Source: Methylocystis sp. IM3
GTDB taxonomy: Bacteria > Pseudomonadota > Alphaproteobacteria > Rhizobiales > Beijerinckiaceae
Length of the DNA: 64,000 nt
Direction of reading: 5' to 3'
Assembly (NCBI RefSeq): GCF_038070105.1
Contig: NZ_JBBPBZ010000002.1
Location: forward strand, 2,430,001-2,494,000
The notes under the pieces are model-generated. The model was not told where the DNA came from, did no database searches, and worked only from the letters and a program-made list of their open reading frames with translations. Both the position numbers and the translations under genes were made by a program. Positions 17,137 to 25,712 of this stretch are shown here, piece after piece (the stretch's first letter is position 1; every line of letters starts with the position of its first letter).

Positions 17137-17906
17137 TGACGGCCCCGGCGCTCGATTGGCTGATCGCCCGGCCGATCGCCCATCGGGGGCTGCACAAGGC
17201 GTCCGCCGGCGTCATCGAGAATTCTCTGGGAGCCGCCGGCGCCGCCATCGCCAAGGGCTACGCCATCGAATGCGACGTGCAGGCGACGCGGGACGGCGAC
17301 CTCGTCGTGTTTCACGACGACACGCTGGAGCGCCTCACAGACGCCAGCGGGCGCGTCGACACCCGCGACGCGCAGGCGCTCTCCCGCCTGCGGCTGAAGG
17401 GGTCGTCCGAAACCATCCCCACCTTCGCCGCCTTTCTCGCTGCGATTGCCGGAGGCGCGCCGCTCGTCGTCGAGCTGAAAAGTCATTTCGACGGCGATCT
17501 CCGCGCAGCCAGACGCGCCGCCGAGCTTCTCTCGGCCTATCGAGGCCGGGTCGTCGTGGAGAGCTTCGATCCGGCGCCCATCGCCTTTCTGCGCGCGAAC
17601 GCGGAGGCGCTCGGCGTCGCCCATGTCCCGCTCGGCATGGTCGGCGAAGCCCGCTATGATGAGAAGGACTGGCCGATGCTCTCTCCCGCGCAGCGCGCGG
17701 AGATGACACATTTCCTGCACTATCCGCGCACGCGCCCGGACTTCCTGTCATGGAGCGTGGCCGATCTGCCCCACGCCATCCCGGTCCTCGCGCGGCAGGC
17801 GCTCAGGATACCCGTGACGACATGGACGGTGCGCTCGCTTGCGCAGGCCGAAATGGCGGCGCAATGGGCGGATCAGATCGTCTTCGAGAAATTCACGCCG
17901 GGTTGA
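17133..17906 (+). CDS. Glycerophosphodiester phosphodiesterase family protein
   Basis: Hydrolyses glycerophosphodiesters to sn-glycerol 3-phosphate and an alcohol. The 257-residue TIM-barrel GDPD domain is complete: IAHRGLHKASAGVIENSLGA carries the first catalytic His and the Glu of the HRG...EN motif, IECDVQATRDGDLVVFHDD carries the metal-binding ECDV and the second His (FHDD), and VVELKS gives the later Glu-Leu-Lys. No signal peptide is visible, so it acts in the cytoplasm, like E. coli UgpQ. It is coupled to the RidA gene by a 4-nt overlap and is convergent with the SulP gene across a hairpin. Confidence 0.88.
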   Translation: MMTAPALDWLIARPIAHRGLHKASAGVIENSLGAAGAAIAKGYAIECDVQATRDGDLVVFHDDTLERLTDASGRVDTRDAQALSRLRLKGSSETIPTFAAFLAAIAGGAPLVVELKSHFDGDLRAARRAAELLSAYRGRVVVESFDPAPIAFLRANAEALGVAHVPLGMVGEARYDEKDWPMLSPAQRAEMTHFLHYPRTRPDFLSWSVADLPHAIPVLARQALRIPVTTWTVRSLAQAEMAAQWADQIVFEKFTPG

Positions 17907-17919
17907 AGGCGGGGCCTGG

Positions 17920-17954
17920 CCCTGCGAGCGAGGCGCTTCACTTCGCTCGCAGGG
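17920..17954. terminator. 12-bp perfect hairpin between convergent genes
   Basis: Arms ccctgcgagcga and tcgctcgcaggg pair perfectly around an 11-nt loop. It lies in the 55-nt gap between the stops of the GDPD gene and the SulP gene, where a bidirectional terminator is expected, but neither side has a clear U-tract. Confidence 0.5.
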
Positions 17955-17961
17955 AAGCTCG

Positions 17962-19521
17962 TCAGGCTGCGACCATCGCCGGCGCGGCGAGACCGCGGAC
18001 GTTTTTCAGCTCGACGCGAATATTGTTGTCGCTCGCGGCCTTCATGAAGTCTTCGAGCGTCTCCATGATGTCGTGGTCGATGAAATTCGCGCGCGTGCCG
18101 TCGATGACGACATAGCTGTCGTCTTCGATGTCGGCGAGAAGGTTGCGCAGCGGCGCCCGGTTGAGGAAAGACACGTCCTTCTGGAGCCGGAGCAGATAGT
18201 TCTTGCCGTCGCGCGTGAGCGTGAAAGCCGAATGGTAATTGCCGTAGAGCACGAAGAACAGGCCCACCGCCATGCCGATCGCCATGCCCTTGAGGAGATC
18301 GGTCAAGAGTATCGCCGCGATGGTGACGGCGAAAGGCGCGAACTGGGCGAAGCCCTTCTCGAATTGCTCTATGACGAGCTTCGGCTTCGCCAGCTTGTAG
18401 CCGGTGAGCAGCAGCACGGCAGCGAGACAGGCGAGCGGGATCATGTTCAGCACGGTCGTGAGGAACATGACGCTTAGCAGCAGCAATACGCCATGAACGA
18501 TGCAGGCGACCTTGGTATGCGCGCCGGCGTCGATATTGGCGGAGCTGCGGACGATCACCGCCGTGATCGGCAGGCCGCCGATCATGCCGCTGATGAAATT
18601 GCCTACGCCCTGCGCCTTGAGTTCCTGATCTGTCGGCGCCGTGCGCTTGAGCGGATCGAGCTTGTCCACGGCCTCGAGGCTGAGCAATGTTTCGAGACTG
18701 CCGACGAGGGCGAGCGTCGCAGCCGTGACATAGACATGGTAGTCCGTGAGCATTTTGAAATCCGGGAAACGGATTTCACCTGCGAACTGTGCAAGTCCGA
18801 AGATCTGCGGCAGCGTGACGAGATGCTGGGGCGCGATGGCGAGGACAGGCAAGACTGTCTGCGCCAGAAGATTGAAGACGACGCCGAAGACGACAGCGAC
18901 GAGGGGACCCGGAACCAGAGAGAGAATCCGGTGGTCCCTGATTTTGGACGTCTCCCAGAACAAAAGAATGGCGAGCGACGCCAGCGCCACGATCGTGGCG
19001 CCGGCCGAGATCGAATTCAGCGACGACCAGACAAAGGAGAATGTCGCATTGGCGTCGTCCTCGAGAAACGACAGATCGCTCTCGCTGTCCGCATCGTAAC
19101 CGACGGCGTGCGGAAGCTGCTTCATGATGAGGATGAGGCCGATCGCGGCGAGCATGCCCTTGATGACGGCCGAGGGGAAATAGGCGCCGATGACGCCGGC
19201 GCGCGCATATCCCATGCCGATCTGGATGAGGCCGGCGAGCGCGACGGCGAGCAACATGCCGCCGAGACCGAATTTGTCCACCGCCCCCGCCACAATGACG
19301 GTAAGGCCGGCTGCGGGGCCGGACACGCTGAGCTGGGATCCGCTGAAGACGGAGATCACCAGCCCGCCGACGATGCCCGCGATGACGCCGGAAAAGGGCG
19401 GCGCGCCAGAAGCCACGGCGATGCCGAGGCAGAGCGGAAGCGCCACCAGAAATACGACCACGCCAGCGGGGATGTCGTGATCAAGATAGCGCATGTAATA
19501 GTCGAGATGCTTGCGCAACAC
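17962..19521 (-). CDS. SulP family anion transporter with STAS domain (probable bicarbonate transporter)
   Basis: Inner-membrane transporter of the SulP/SLC26 family, 519 residues. The N-terminal two-thirds is a multi-pass core with family segments FLVALPLCLGIAVASGAPPF and SVSGPAAGLTVIV; the C-terminal quarter is a STAS domain (VSFLNRAPLRNLLADIEDDS, YVVIDGTRANFIDHDIMETL). The gene lies 34 nt downstream of a beta-carbonic anhydrase on the same strand; SulP proteins linked to carbonic anhydrase are usually predicted bicarbonate carriers. The substrate is inferred; sulfate is the main alternative. An ATG nine codons in (MRYLDHD) is a possible start. Confidence 0.85.
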   Translation of the reverse strand: MLRKHLDYYMRYLDHDIPAGVVVFLVALPLCLGIAVASGAPPFSGVIAGIVGGLVISVFSGSQLSVSGPAAGLTVIVAGAVDKFGLGGMLLAVALAGLIQIGMGYARAGVIGAYFPSAVIKGMLAAIGLILIMKQLPHAVGYDADSESDLSFLEDDANATFSFVWSSLNSISAGATIVALASLAILLFWETSKIRDHRILSLVPGPLVAVVFGVVFNLLAQTVLPVLAIAPQHLVTLPQIFGLAQFAGEIRFPDFKMLTDYHVYVTAATLALVGSLETLLSLEAVDKLDPLKRTAPTDQELKAQGVGNFISGMIGGLPITAVIVRSSANIDAGAHTKVACIVHGVLLLLSVMFLTTVLNMIPLACLAAVLLLTGYKLAKPKLVIEQFEKGFAQFAPFAVTIAAILLTDLLKGMAIGMAVGLFFVLYGNYHSAFTLTRDGKNYLLRLQKDVSFLNRAPLRNLLADIEDDSYVVIDGTRANFIDHDIMETLEDFMKAASDNNIRVELKNVRGLAAPAMVAA

Positions 19522-19555
19522 GGCTTGACGTCTCCTGTTCGCTGAGCTTTAGGAC

Positions 19556-20191
19556 TTACTCGTCCCACTCGTAGATACGGTCGATCTTGCTTTCCGGCCC
19601 CAGCGTGATGAGCTGCTTCAAAAGCCCATCATCGAGGGCGTAGACCCAACCATGCAGCGCCGGCCGTTGTTCGCTTTTCCAGGCGTTCTGCACGATGGAC
19701 GTATAGGACAGAGAATTGACCTGTTCGATGACATTGAGCTCGACGAGCCGGTTCGCCTTGTCGTCGAAGGAATTGATCGCGTCGAGTTCTTCGCGGTGAA
19801 GGCGATAGACATCCTTCACGTGCAGCAGCCATTTGTTGAGCAGCGTGAATTCCGACCGCTGATGCGACAGCGCCGCCTTGACGCCGCCACAGTTGTAATG
19901 GCCGCAGACGATGATGTGCTTCACCTTCAGAACCTGGACAGCGTATTGCACGACGCTGAGACAGTTGAAATCCGTCGCGATGACCTGATTGGCGATATTG
20001 CGATGCGCGAAGATCAGCCCCGGCTCCGCATTGACGATGATGTCCGCGGGCACGCGGCTGTCGGCGCAGCCGATCCACAGGAACTCCGGCTGCTGGCCAT
20101 GGGCGAGACGCTCGAAGTAATCGGGCTCCCGTTGTTTCTTCTCTTCGGCCCAGGCCTTGTTTTCGAGCAGCAGTTTTTCGTGTGACCGCAT
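19556..20191 (-). CDS. can: Beta-class carbonic anhydrase
   Basis: Cytoplasmic zinc enzyme interconverting CO2 and bicarbonate. From the ATG at 20191 it has 211 residues, and its active-site residues sit at the same numbers as in E. coli Can: Cys42, Asp44 and Arg46 in [10 protein letters not shown], His98 and Cys101 in [10 protein letters not shown]. The full 5' open frame (to 20311) adds a Cys/Arg-rich stretch without family similarity and is rejected. It precedes the SulP transporter by 34 nt, so both are probably co-transcribed to supply bicarbonate to carboxylases. A perfect palindrome lies about 90 nt upstream. Confidence 0.93.
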   Translation of the reverse strand: MRSHEKLLLENKAWAEEKKQREPDYFERLAHGQQPEFLWIGCADSRVPADIIVNAEPGLIFAHRNIANQVIATDFNCLSVVQYAVQVLKVKHIIVCGHYNCGGVKAALSHQRSEFTLLNKWLLHVKDVYRLHREELDAINSFDDKANRLVELNVIEQVNSLSYTSIVQNAWKSEQRPALHGWVYALDDGLLKQLITLGPESKIDRIYEWDE

Positions 20192-20278
20192 TCGACGCCC
20201 GTCATTGTCGTCCCGTATCTGGCGCGAGGACGAATTCGCCTTTTTGCCTGCGACCCTCGCAGACCAGAAGCTCAGTCT

Positions 20279-20292
20279 AGTCACGCGTGACT
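20279..20292. promoter_or_regulatory. 14-bp perfect palindrome upstream of carbonic anhydrase
   Basis: agtcacgcgtgact is an exact inverted repeat, 88 nt upstream of the carbonic anhydrase ATG, in the 198-nt gap that separates it from the nnr gene. The position suits an operator for a dimeric regulator. No regulator gene is adjacent and the protein that might bind is unknown. Confidence 0.35.
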
Positions 20293-20389
20293 GCCAGCAC
20301 AAGGCGCACAAGATGCAAGTAATAGTGCCACAGCAATTTTCTTTTCTGACGCCAGCAGCATTACTATTTCGTGACGGGCGATCATCGGA

Positions 20390-21928
20390 TCAGACAATCT
20401 CACCGCAGAGGTCGCGCCATACCTGCGGCAAGGTCGCGATAATGTCGTCGGCGATAAGGCCGGGCCCGAAAATTTCCGCGGCGCGCGCATGCATCCAAAC
20501 TGCGCAGGAGGCTGCGAGAAATCCGTCCATGCGTTGCGCGAGAAGTCCCGCGACGACGCCGGTCAACACGTCTCCCGAGCCCGCAGTCGCGAGCCAGGGG
20601 CTCGCCCAGCTCTGGATCGAGGCGCGGCCGTCCGGCGCCGCGACGACCGTGTCCGGGCCTTTGTAAAGCACGACGGCGCCGCTCACCCGCGCCGCGTCGC
20701 GCGCCTTGTCCAGCTTTGAGCGGTTGGCGCGATCATTGTCGCATTCGGCGAAGAGCCGTACGAATTCGCCCGCGTGCGGCGTCATCACGACTGGCCCCGG
20801 CGCGGCGCGGGTCGCCCGCCACAGCCGGAAGGGGTCGCTCTCGAAACTCGTCAGCGCATCGGCGTCGAGCACGGCGGCCCGGCGGTAGGCCTGCGGCGTC
20901 AGCGCCGCCTCGACCTGCTCGCAGCTCGCCTCGCTCACCCCGAGGCCCGGACCGAGCGCCACGGCGTTCTTGCGCTCGTCGGCGAGCACGGCGGCGAGGC
21001 CCCTGGCGCCGTCCGCGGGCCGCACCATCACCGAAGTGAGCGCGCTGGCGTTGACGAGCAGCGCGTCGCTCGGACTTGCAAGCGTGACGAGGCCGGCGCC
21101 CGAGCGCAGCGCCGCCGCCGCCGAGAGCCGCGCCGCGCCGGTGAAGGACGCGCCGCCGGAAACGACCAGCGCATGGCCGCGCGTATATTTGTGGCCGTCC
21201 ACCTTGGGCCTCGGCAGCGCGGACAGCCACAGCGCCGGGGCGTTGACGAAGGTCTTCACCTCCATCGATTCGAGCGTGCTCGACCGGATGCCGATATGGG
21301 CGCAGGTCAGCCGGCCGCAGCGGGAGCGCCCCGGCAGCAGCAGATGGCCGGTCTTGACGCGAAAGAAGGTGACCGTCTCGTCGGCCTCGACCGCCGCGCC
21401 ACGAATCGCGCCCGTTGTGCCATCGACGCCGCTGGGAATATCGACGCTGATGACGTTCTGCTTCGTTTCGCGCCGCCATTGATTGAGGCGATTCACCAGA
21501 GCCTGCGCGGCCGGATCGAGATCGCGCGCCAGGCCGGTTCCAAACAGCGCGTCGATGACGAGATCGACGCCGTGAAAATCGCATTCCTGCGCCGGAAGCA
21601 GCGTGCCCGTCCATCCCGCCGCCGCCCGCGCCGCATCGCCGCGAAGCTGATCGGGCGGCACGAGCGACGCGACGCGCACCTTGTAGCGTTGCGCGCGCAG
21701 CAGCCGCGCCGCGACATAGCCGTCGCCGCCATTGTTTCCCGGCCCGCACAGCACCAGCACGCGGCGCCCGCTGGTGCGCTGGAGAATGCGGCTCGCGACG
21801 CGCGCAATCGCGACGGCGGCGTTCTCCATCAGATCCATGCTCGGCACGCCGCTGTCGATCGTGAGGCGATCGGCGCGGGCCATTTGCTGGGTCGTCAGAA
21901 GTTCGAGTGGGAAGGGACTGAGCGGCAT
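20390..21928 (-). CDS. nnr: Bifunctional NAD(P)HX epimerase/dehydratase
   Basis: Repairs hydrated NADH and NADPH: the N-terminal YjeF_N domain epimerises NAD(P)HX and the C-terminal ribokinase-like domain dehydrates it using ADP or ATP. Of 512 residues, about 1-215 form the epimerase (VLVLCGPGNNGGDGYVAARL, DLVIDALFGTGLARDLDP, VDIPSGVDGTTG) and about 230-505 the dehydratase (HKYTRGHALVVSGG, ALGPGLGVSE, VMTPHAGEF, and ATAGSGDVLTGVVAGLLAQ with the catalytic Asp of GSGD). Both domains look intact. It is transcribed alone. The start MPLSPFPLELLTTQQMARAD matches the family. Confidence 0.93.
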   Translation of the reverse strand: MPLSPFPLELLTTQQMARADRLTIDSGVPSMDLMENAAVAIARVASRILQRTSGRRVLVLCGPGNNGGDGYVAARLLRAQRYKVRVASLVPPDQLRGDAARAAAGWTGTLLPAQECDFHGVDLVIDALFGTGLARDLDPAAQALVNRLNQWRRETKQNVISVDIPSGVDGTTGAIRGAAVEADETVTFFRVKTGHLLLPGRSRCGRLTCAHIGIRSSTLESMEVKTFVNAPALWLSALPRPKVDGHKYTRGHALVVSGGASFTGAARLSAAAALRSGAGLVTLASPSDALLVNASALTSVMVRPADGARGLAAVLADERKNAVALGPGLGVSEASCEQVEAALTPQAYRRAAVLDADALTSFESDPFRLWRATRAAPGPVVMTPHAGEFVRLFAECDNDRANRSKLDKARDAARVSGAVVLYKGPDTVVAAPDGRASIQSWASPWLATAGSGDVLTGVVAGLLAQRMDGFLAASCAVWMHARAAEIFGPGLIADDIIATLPQVWRDLCGEIV

Positions 21929-22051
21929 GATGCGCGGATGGTGACCGATGGCGGCGGTCCGCGCAATGGGCGGCGCCCAATCCGTGACGCTTGCGCCTCA
22001 ATATTTGGCGCCACATTTCGCCGTGCCGCGCTTTCAGCTATGGAAAAGGCG

Positions 22052-22567
22052 ATGCTGACCGCCGTTATCCTCGCCCATGGAAAGCCCGCCGCCCCGCTGC
22101 GCCGCGACGCCATTGCGCGCAGCCTCGCCTCTCTCGTCGAATCATGCGTGCAGGGCCTCGTGGCGGACGCCGTGCTGGTCGGCGCGCCCGAGCGCGGACT
22201 CGAGGCCATTGCCGACGAAGCCGGCTGCGCGCTCGTCGAAACCGCCACGGCCGAAGAAGGTCTCGCGCGCGGCCTGGACGCCGCGCGCCGCGACCGCATT
22301 CTTCTGCTTTGCGCCGGCAATGCCGTTGAGCGCGGCTTCATTGACGAGATCGACGATGTTTTCGTCCATGGCGCGCCGGACACTGTCCTGGTGCTGCGTC
22401 TCGCGCCGCATTCCTTGCTGACGCGTCTCGCGCCGCGCCTGTCCGAGCCGGTGGGCGTCATCGCCCCGAAAAGCGCGCTGCGCGCCGCAGCCTCCGCCGA
22501 TCTCGGGAGGCTCGCCAGAAAGCTCGGCTGCGCGGAACTTTCCTGCCGCGCGCGCCGAACCTATTAG
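22052..22567 (+). CDS. Short GT-A/nucleotidyltransferase-like protein, function unknown
   Basis: A 171-residue protein opening MLTAVILAHGKPAAPLRRDA, which resembles the nucleotide-binding first strand of GT-A-fold glycosyltransferases or MobA-like nucleotidyltransferases, followed by VADAVLVGAPERGLEAIADE and RDRILLLCAGNAVERGFIDE. The acidic metal-binding DXD motif is not evident (LLLCAGNAVE stands where it would be), so it may be non-catalytic. The ATG at 22052 has GGAAAAGG just upstream; 22040 is an alternative. It ends 3 nt before the convergent metallopeptidase gene. The fold assignment is tentative. Confidence 0.6.
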   Translation: MLTAVILAHGKPAAPLRRDAIARSLASLVESCVQGLVADAVLVGAPERGLEAIADEAGCALVETATAEEGLARGLDAARRDRILLLCAGNAVERGFIDEIDDVFVHGAPDTVLVLRLAPHSLLTRLAPRLSEPVGVIAPKSALRAAASADLGRLARKLGCAELSCRARRTY

Positions 22568-22570
22568 CTC

Positions 22571-23461
22571 TCACCGATTGAAGGTGTTGCAGTCGTCGAT
22601 CCGGCCGCTCTTCAGGCCGCGCAGCAGCCATTCGGTACGCTGCGCCGAAGAGCCGTGGGTGAAGCTGTCGGGCACCACATAGCCGCGCTGCGCGCGCTGG
22701 AGACGATCGTCGCCGATGGCCTGGGCCGAGGCGACGGCCTTCTCGATGTCGCCCTCCTCCAGGAAGTGCTGGCGCGCATTGCCATTGTTGGCCCACACGC
22801 CCGCGAGGCAATCCGCCATCAGCTCGACGCGAACCGAGAGGGCGTTGGCCTCGCCGCGGCTGCCGGCGCGCGCCTGGGCGCGCTGCACCTTGGGCAGAAT
22901 GCCGAGCAGATTCTGGATGTGGTGCCCCATCTCGTGAGAAATGACATAGGCATAGGCGAAATCGCCGCCCCCGCCGAAGCGCTGCTTCATGTCGCGGAAG
23001 AAGGAGGTGTCGAGATAGATGCGCTGGTCGAGGGGGCAGTAGAACGGACCCATCGCCGATTGCGCAGTCCCGCATCGCGAACTGGTCGCGCCGTCGAAGA
23101 GCACGAGCCGGGGCGCGCGGAACGCAACGCCCTCCTGCTGCGGCAGGATTTGCGACCAGACCTGCTCATTGGAGCCCACGACCTTGGAGACGAATTGCCC
23201 CATCTGATCGGCCGGCTGCGACGCCTCGCGGGTGCGGTCCTCCCGCTCCACGCGGTGGCCGCCGCCCATGCGGCTCAGCATGTCGGCCCCGCCGATCAGG
23301 AGCGAAGGATTGATGCCGAGCGCCCAGCCGAGGATGCCGAGAATGACGATGGTGCCGAGCCCGATGCCGCCGCCGCCCCCTGACGGGCCGCCGAACATGC
23401 CACCGCCCTCGCCCCGGCGGTCCTCGATATTTTCGGAGGTCTGGAGATCTTCCCACTTCAT
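22571..23461 (-). CDS. Neutral zinc metallopeptidase (YpfJ/KPN_02809 family)
   Basis: Membrane-anchored metallopeptidase-like protein of 296 residues. A Gly-rich N-terminus (RRGEGGGMFGGPSGGGGGIG) leads into one membrane helix (LGTIVILGILGWALG), then the catalytic domain with the zinc motif HEMGHHIQNL and a downstream ELMADCLAGVW segment supplying the third ligand. The C-terminus has FTHGSSAQRTEWLLRGLKSG, typical of the family. The physiological substrate is not known. It is convergent with the GT-A-like gene and upstream of no obvious partner. Confidence 0.88.
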   Translation of the reverse strand: MKWEDLQTSENIEDRRGEGGGMFGGPSGGGGGIGLGTIVILGILGWALGINPSLLIGGADMLSRMGGGHRVEREDRTREASQPADQMGQFVSKVVGSNEQVWSQILPQQEGVAFRAPRLVLFDGATSSRCGTAQSAMGPFYCPLDQRIYLDTSFFRDMKQRFGGGGDFAYAYVISHEMGHHIQNLLGILPKVQRAQARAGSRGEANALSVRVELMADCLAGVWANNGNARQHFLEEGDIEKAVASAQAIGDDRLQRAQRGYVVPDSFTHGSSAQRTEWLLRGLKSGRIDDCNTFNR

Positions 23462-23534
23462 CTTGCTGGCTCCGCCGCGCCGTCATCCGGCCCGATAATT
23501 TAATGGACGCAAGCGCGGCTGAACAGGCCGGAAA

Positions 23535-24389
23535 TCAGGGCGCGCCCCATTCCTGCGGCCATTCGGCTCGCAGCCGGCCGCCGAGCCGCACGGGCGAAAT
23601 CATGCCCGCGAGCCCGTCCCGCCCCACCTCGATCGCCACGCCGCAGAGCGTCGCCTCGCCATTGGCCGGCTCGTAGCGCGCGCCCGGCGTCTTGCGGATG
23701 AAGCGGCGCAGCGGCTCCTCCTTGTCCATGCCAATGACGGAATCATAGTCGCCGGTCATGCCGGCGTCGGTGAGATAGGCTGTGCCGCCGGGCAGGATCT
23801 GTGCGTCCGCGGTCGGCACATGCGTATGGGTGCCGACGACGAGCGACGCCCTTCCATCGACGAAATGGCCCATGGCCATCTTTTCGCTCGAGGTCTCGGC
23901 GTGCATGTCGACCACGATGGCGTCGCAGCCCACCCCAAGTGGGCAGGCGCCGAGCTCGCGCTCCATAGCGGCAAAAGGGTCGTCGATCGCGTCCATGAAC
24001 ACGCGGCCCATGGGATTAATCACCAGGACCTGCTGGCCGCGCGCGGCGGCGAAGAGATTGGCGCCCCGGCCCGGCGTGCCGGGCGGATAATTGATGGGCC
24101 GCAAAAGGCGCGGCTGGCGCTCGATGAAAACCAGCGTCTCCCGCTGGTCGAAGGCGTGATTGCCGAGCGTGACGCAATCGACTCCGGCGGCGAGCATTTC
24201 CTCGCAAATGGCCTCGGTGATGCCGAAGCCCCCGGCCGCGTTCTCGCCGTTGCACACCACGAAATCGAGCGCCCACTTCTCGCGCAGGCGCGGAACGTAG
24301 CGGGTCACCGCCGCGCGGCCGGAGCGGCCGAGCACGTCGCCGATGAAAAGGAGGCGCAGCGGCTGCGCGGGTTGCGAGGCGGTTGACAT
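23535..24389 (-). CDS. YmdB-type metallophosphoesterase (TIGR00282 family)
   Basis: A 284-residue calcineurin-like phosphoesterase of the YmdB group; Bacillus YmdB hydrolyses 2',3'- and 3',5'-cyclic nucleotides in vitro. Metal-binding motifs are visible: FIGDVLGRSGR (Asp), VVCNGENAAGGFGITE (Asn-Glu), TLGNHAFDQRE (GNH), IVVDMHAE and VVGTHTHVPTAD (GTHTH). All the ligands expected for a dinuclear centre are present. It is divergent from pabB. The cellular role in alphaproteobacteria is unknown. Confidence 0.9.
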   Translation of the reverse strand: MSTASQPAQPLRLLFIGDVLGRSGRAAVTRYVPRLREKWALDFVVCNGENAAGGFGITEAICEEMLAAGVDCVTLGNHAFDQRETLVFIERQPRLLRPINYPPGTPGRGANLFAAARGQQVLVINPMGRVFMDAIDDPFAAMERELGACPLGVGCDAIVVDMHAETSSEKMAMGHFVDGRASLVVGTHTHVPTADAQILPGGTAYLTDAGMTGDYDSVIGMDKEEPLRRFIRKTPGARYEPANGEATLCGVAIEVGRDGLAGMISPVRLGGRLRAEWPQEWGAP

Positions 24390-24527
24390 GGTTCTCCATA
24401 GCCCGCGCCGCCCCCAAGATCAAAACCTGTGTCGGGCCCGCCGGAAATCGAGATTGCGCAAACGCCCCGCCTTTCATAGGTGAGGGCGATCGTTGTAACA
24501 TTCAGAGTGAAACGAGCTTCGCCCCAG

Positions 24528-25712
24528 ATGCCTGACGCCGCCGCCCGCACCGACGCCCCGACGCAGACCGACGCGCCGGCGCGGCCTTACATCGTCTTCG
24601 AGGACGGACGCGACGGCGGCCGGGCGCAGCTCTTCGACGCGCCCGAGGAGATCATCGTCGCCCGCGAGGCCGCCGAGGTCCAGGACGCCTTCGCCCGCAT
24701 GGAGGCCGCCGCGAAAAGGGGCCTCTATCTCGCGGGTTACGCCAGCTATGAACTCGGCTATGCGCTCGAGCCGAAGTTTTCGACCCAGACGACGCCGCGC
24801 TCGCGCACCCCGCTGCTGCTCTTCGGCGCCTTCCGCGCGCCCCGGCCCTGGACGCTGCCGCCCGCCGAAGGCCCCGCCCCGCGCGTGGCTCTGACGCCGG
24901 CCTGGAGCGAGAGCGACTACGCCGAGCGTTTCCGCGCCTGCCGGGATTTCATCTTCGCCGGCGACGTCTATCAGATCAACCTCACCTTCCCGCTCTATGG
25001 CCGTTTCGACGGCGACCCGCTGGCGCTCTACGGCGCCCTGCGCAAGCGCCAGCCTGTCGCCTATGGGGGCGTCGTGGCGCTCGGCGAGGAGACGGTCGTC
25101 TCTCTGTCGCCCGAGGTCTTCTTCGAGGCGCAGGGCCGCGCCATCCGCGCCCGGCCGATGAAGGGCACCGCGCAGCGCGGCGTCATGCCGACCGAGGACA
25201 TGGCGCGCGCCCAATATCTCGTCGAGGACGAGAAGTCGCGCGCCGAAAATCTCATGATCGTCGATCTTCTGCGCAACGATCTTTCGCGTCTTTCGGAAGT
25301 CGGCTCGGTCAAGGTCACGGACCTCTTCACCATCGAGACCTATCCGACGCTGCATCAGATGACCTCGGGGATCGAGGCGCGGCTGCGCGACGACATTTCG
25401 CTCGCCGAGCTTTTCACGGGTCTTTTCCCCTGCGGCTCCGTCACCGGCGCGCCCAAGATTCGCGCCATGGAGATCATCCGCGACCTCGAATGCGCGCCGC
25501 GCGGCGTCTATTGCGGCTCGCTCGGCGTCATCGCGCCCAACGGCGACATCCGCTTCAATGTCGCGATCCGCACGCTCACCATTTTCACCGACCATGAACT
25601 CGTCTGCAATGTCGGCTCGGCGGTCGTCGCCGACTCGCGCGCCCGCGAAGAGTATGAGGAATGTCTGATCAAGGCCCGGTTCCTGACCGGCGCGCCGACG
25701 ACTTCGGGCTGA
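24528..25712 (+). CDS. pabB: Aminodeoxychorismate synthase component I
   Basis: Converts chorismate and ammonia to 4-amino-4-deoxychorismate in folate synthesis. The chorismate-binding domain is complete; the PabB signature MKGT (Lys where TrpE has Ala) marks it as aminodeoxychorismate rather than anthranilate synthase. Further motifs are AENLMIVDLLRNDLSR, GLFPCGSVTGAPKIRAM and YCGSLGVIAPNGDIRFNVAI. No glutamine amidotransferase domain is fused. The ATG at 24528 is the only ATG near the N-terminus; GTG codons at 24507 and 24480 are alternatives. Its 3' end overlaps pabC by 52 nt in another frame. Confidence 0.9.
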   Translation: MPDAAARTDAPTQTDAPARPYIVFEDGRDGGRAQLFDAPEEIIVAREAAEVQDAFARMEAAAKRGLYLAGYASYELGYALEPKFSTQTTPRSRTPLLLFGAFRAPRPWTLPPAEGPAPRVALTPAWSESDYAERFRACRDFIFAGDVYQINLTFPLYGRFDGDPLALYGALRKRQPVAYGGVVALGEETVVSLSPEVFFEAQGRAIRARPMKGTAQRGVMPTEDMARAQYLVEDEKSRAENLMIVDLLRNDLSRLSEVGSVKVTDLFTIETYPTLHQMTSGIEARLRDDISLAELFTGLFPCGSVTGAPKIRAMEIIRDLECAPRGVYCGSLGVIAPNGDIRFNVAIRTLTIFTDHELVCNVGSAVVADSRAREEYEECLIKARFLTGAPTTSG

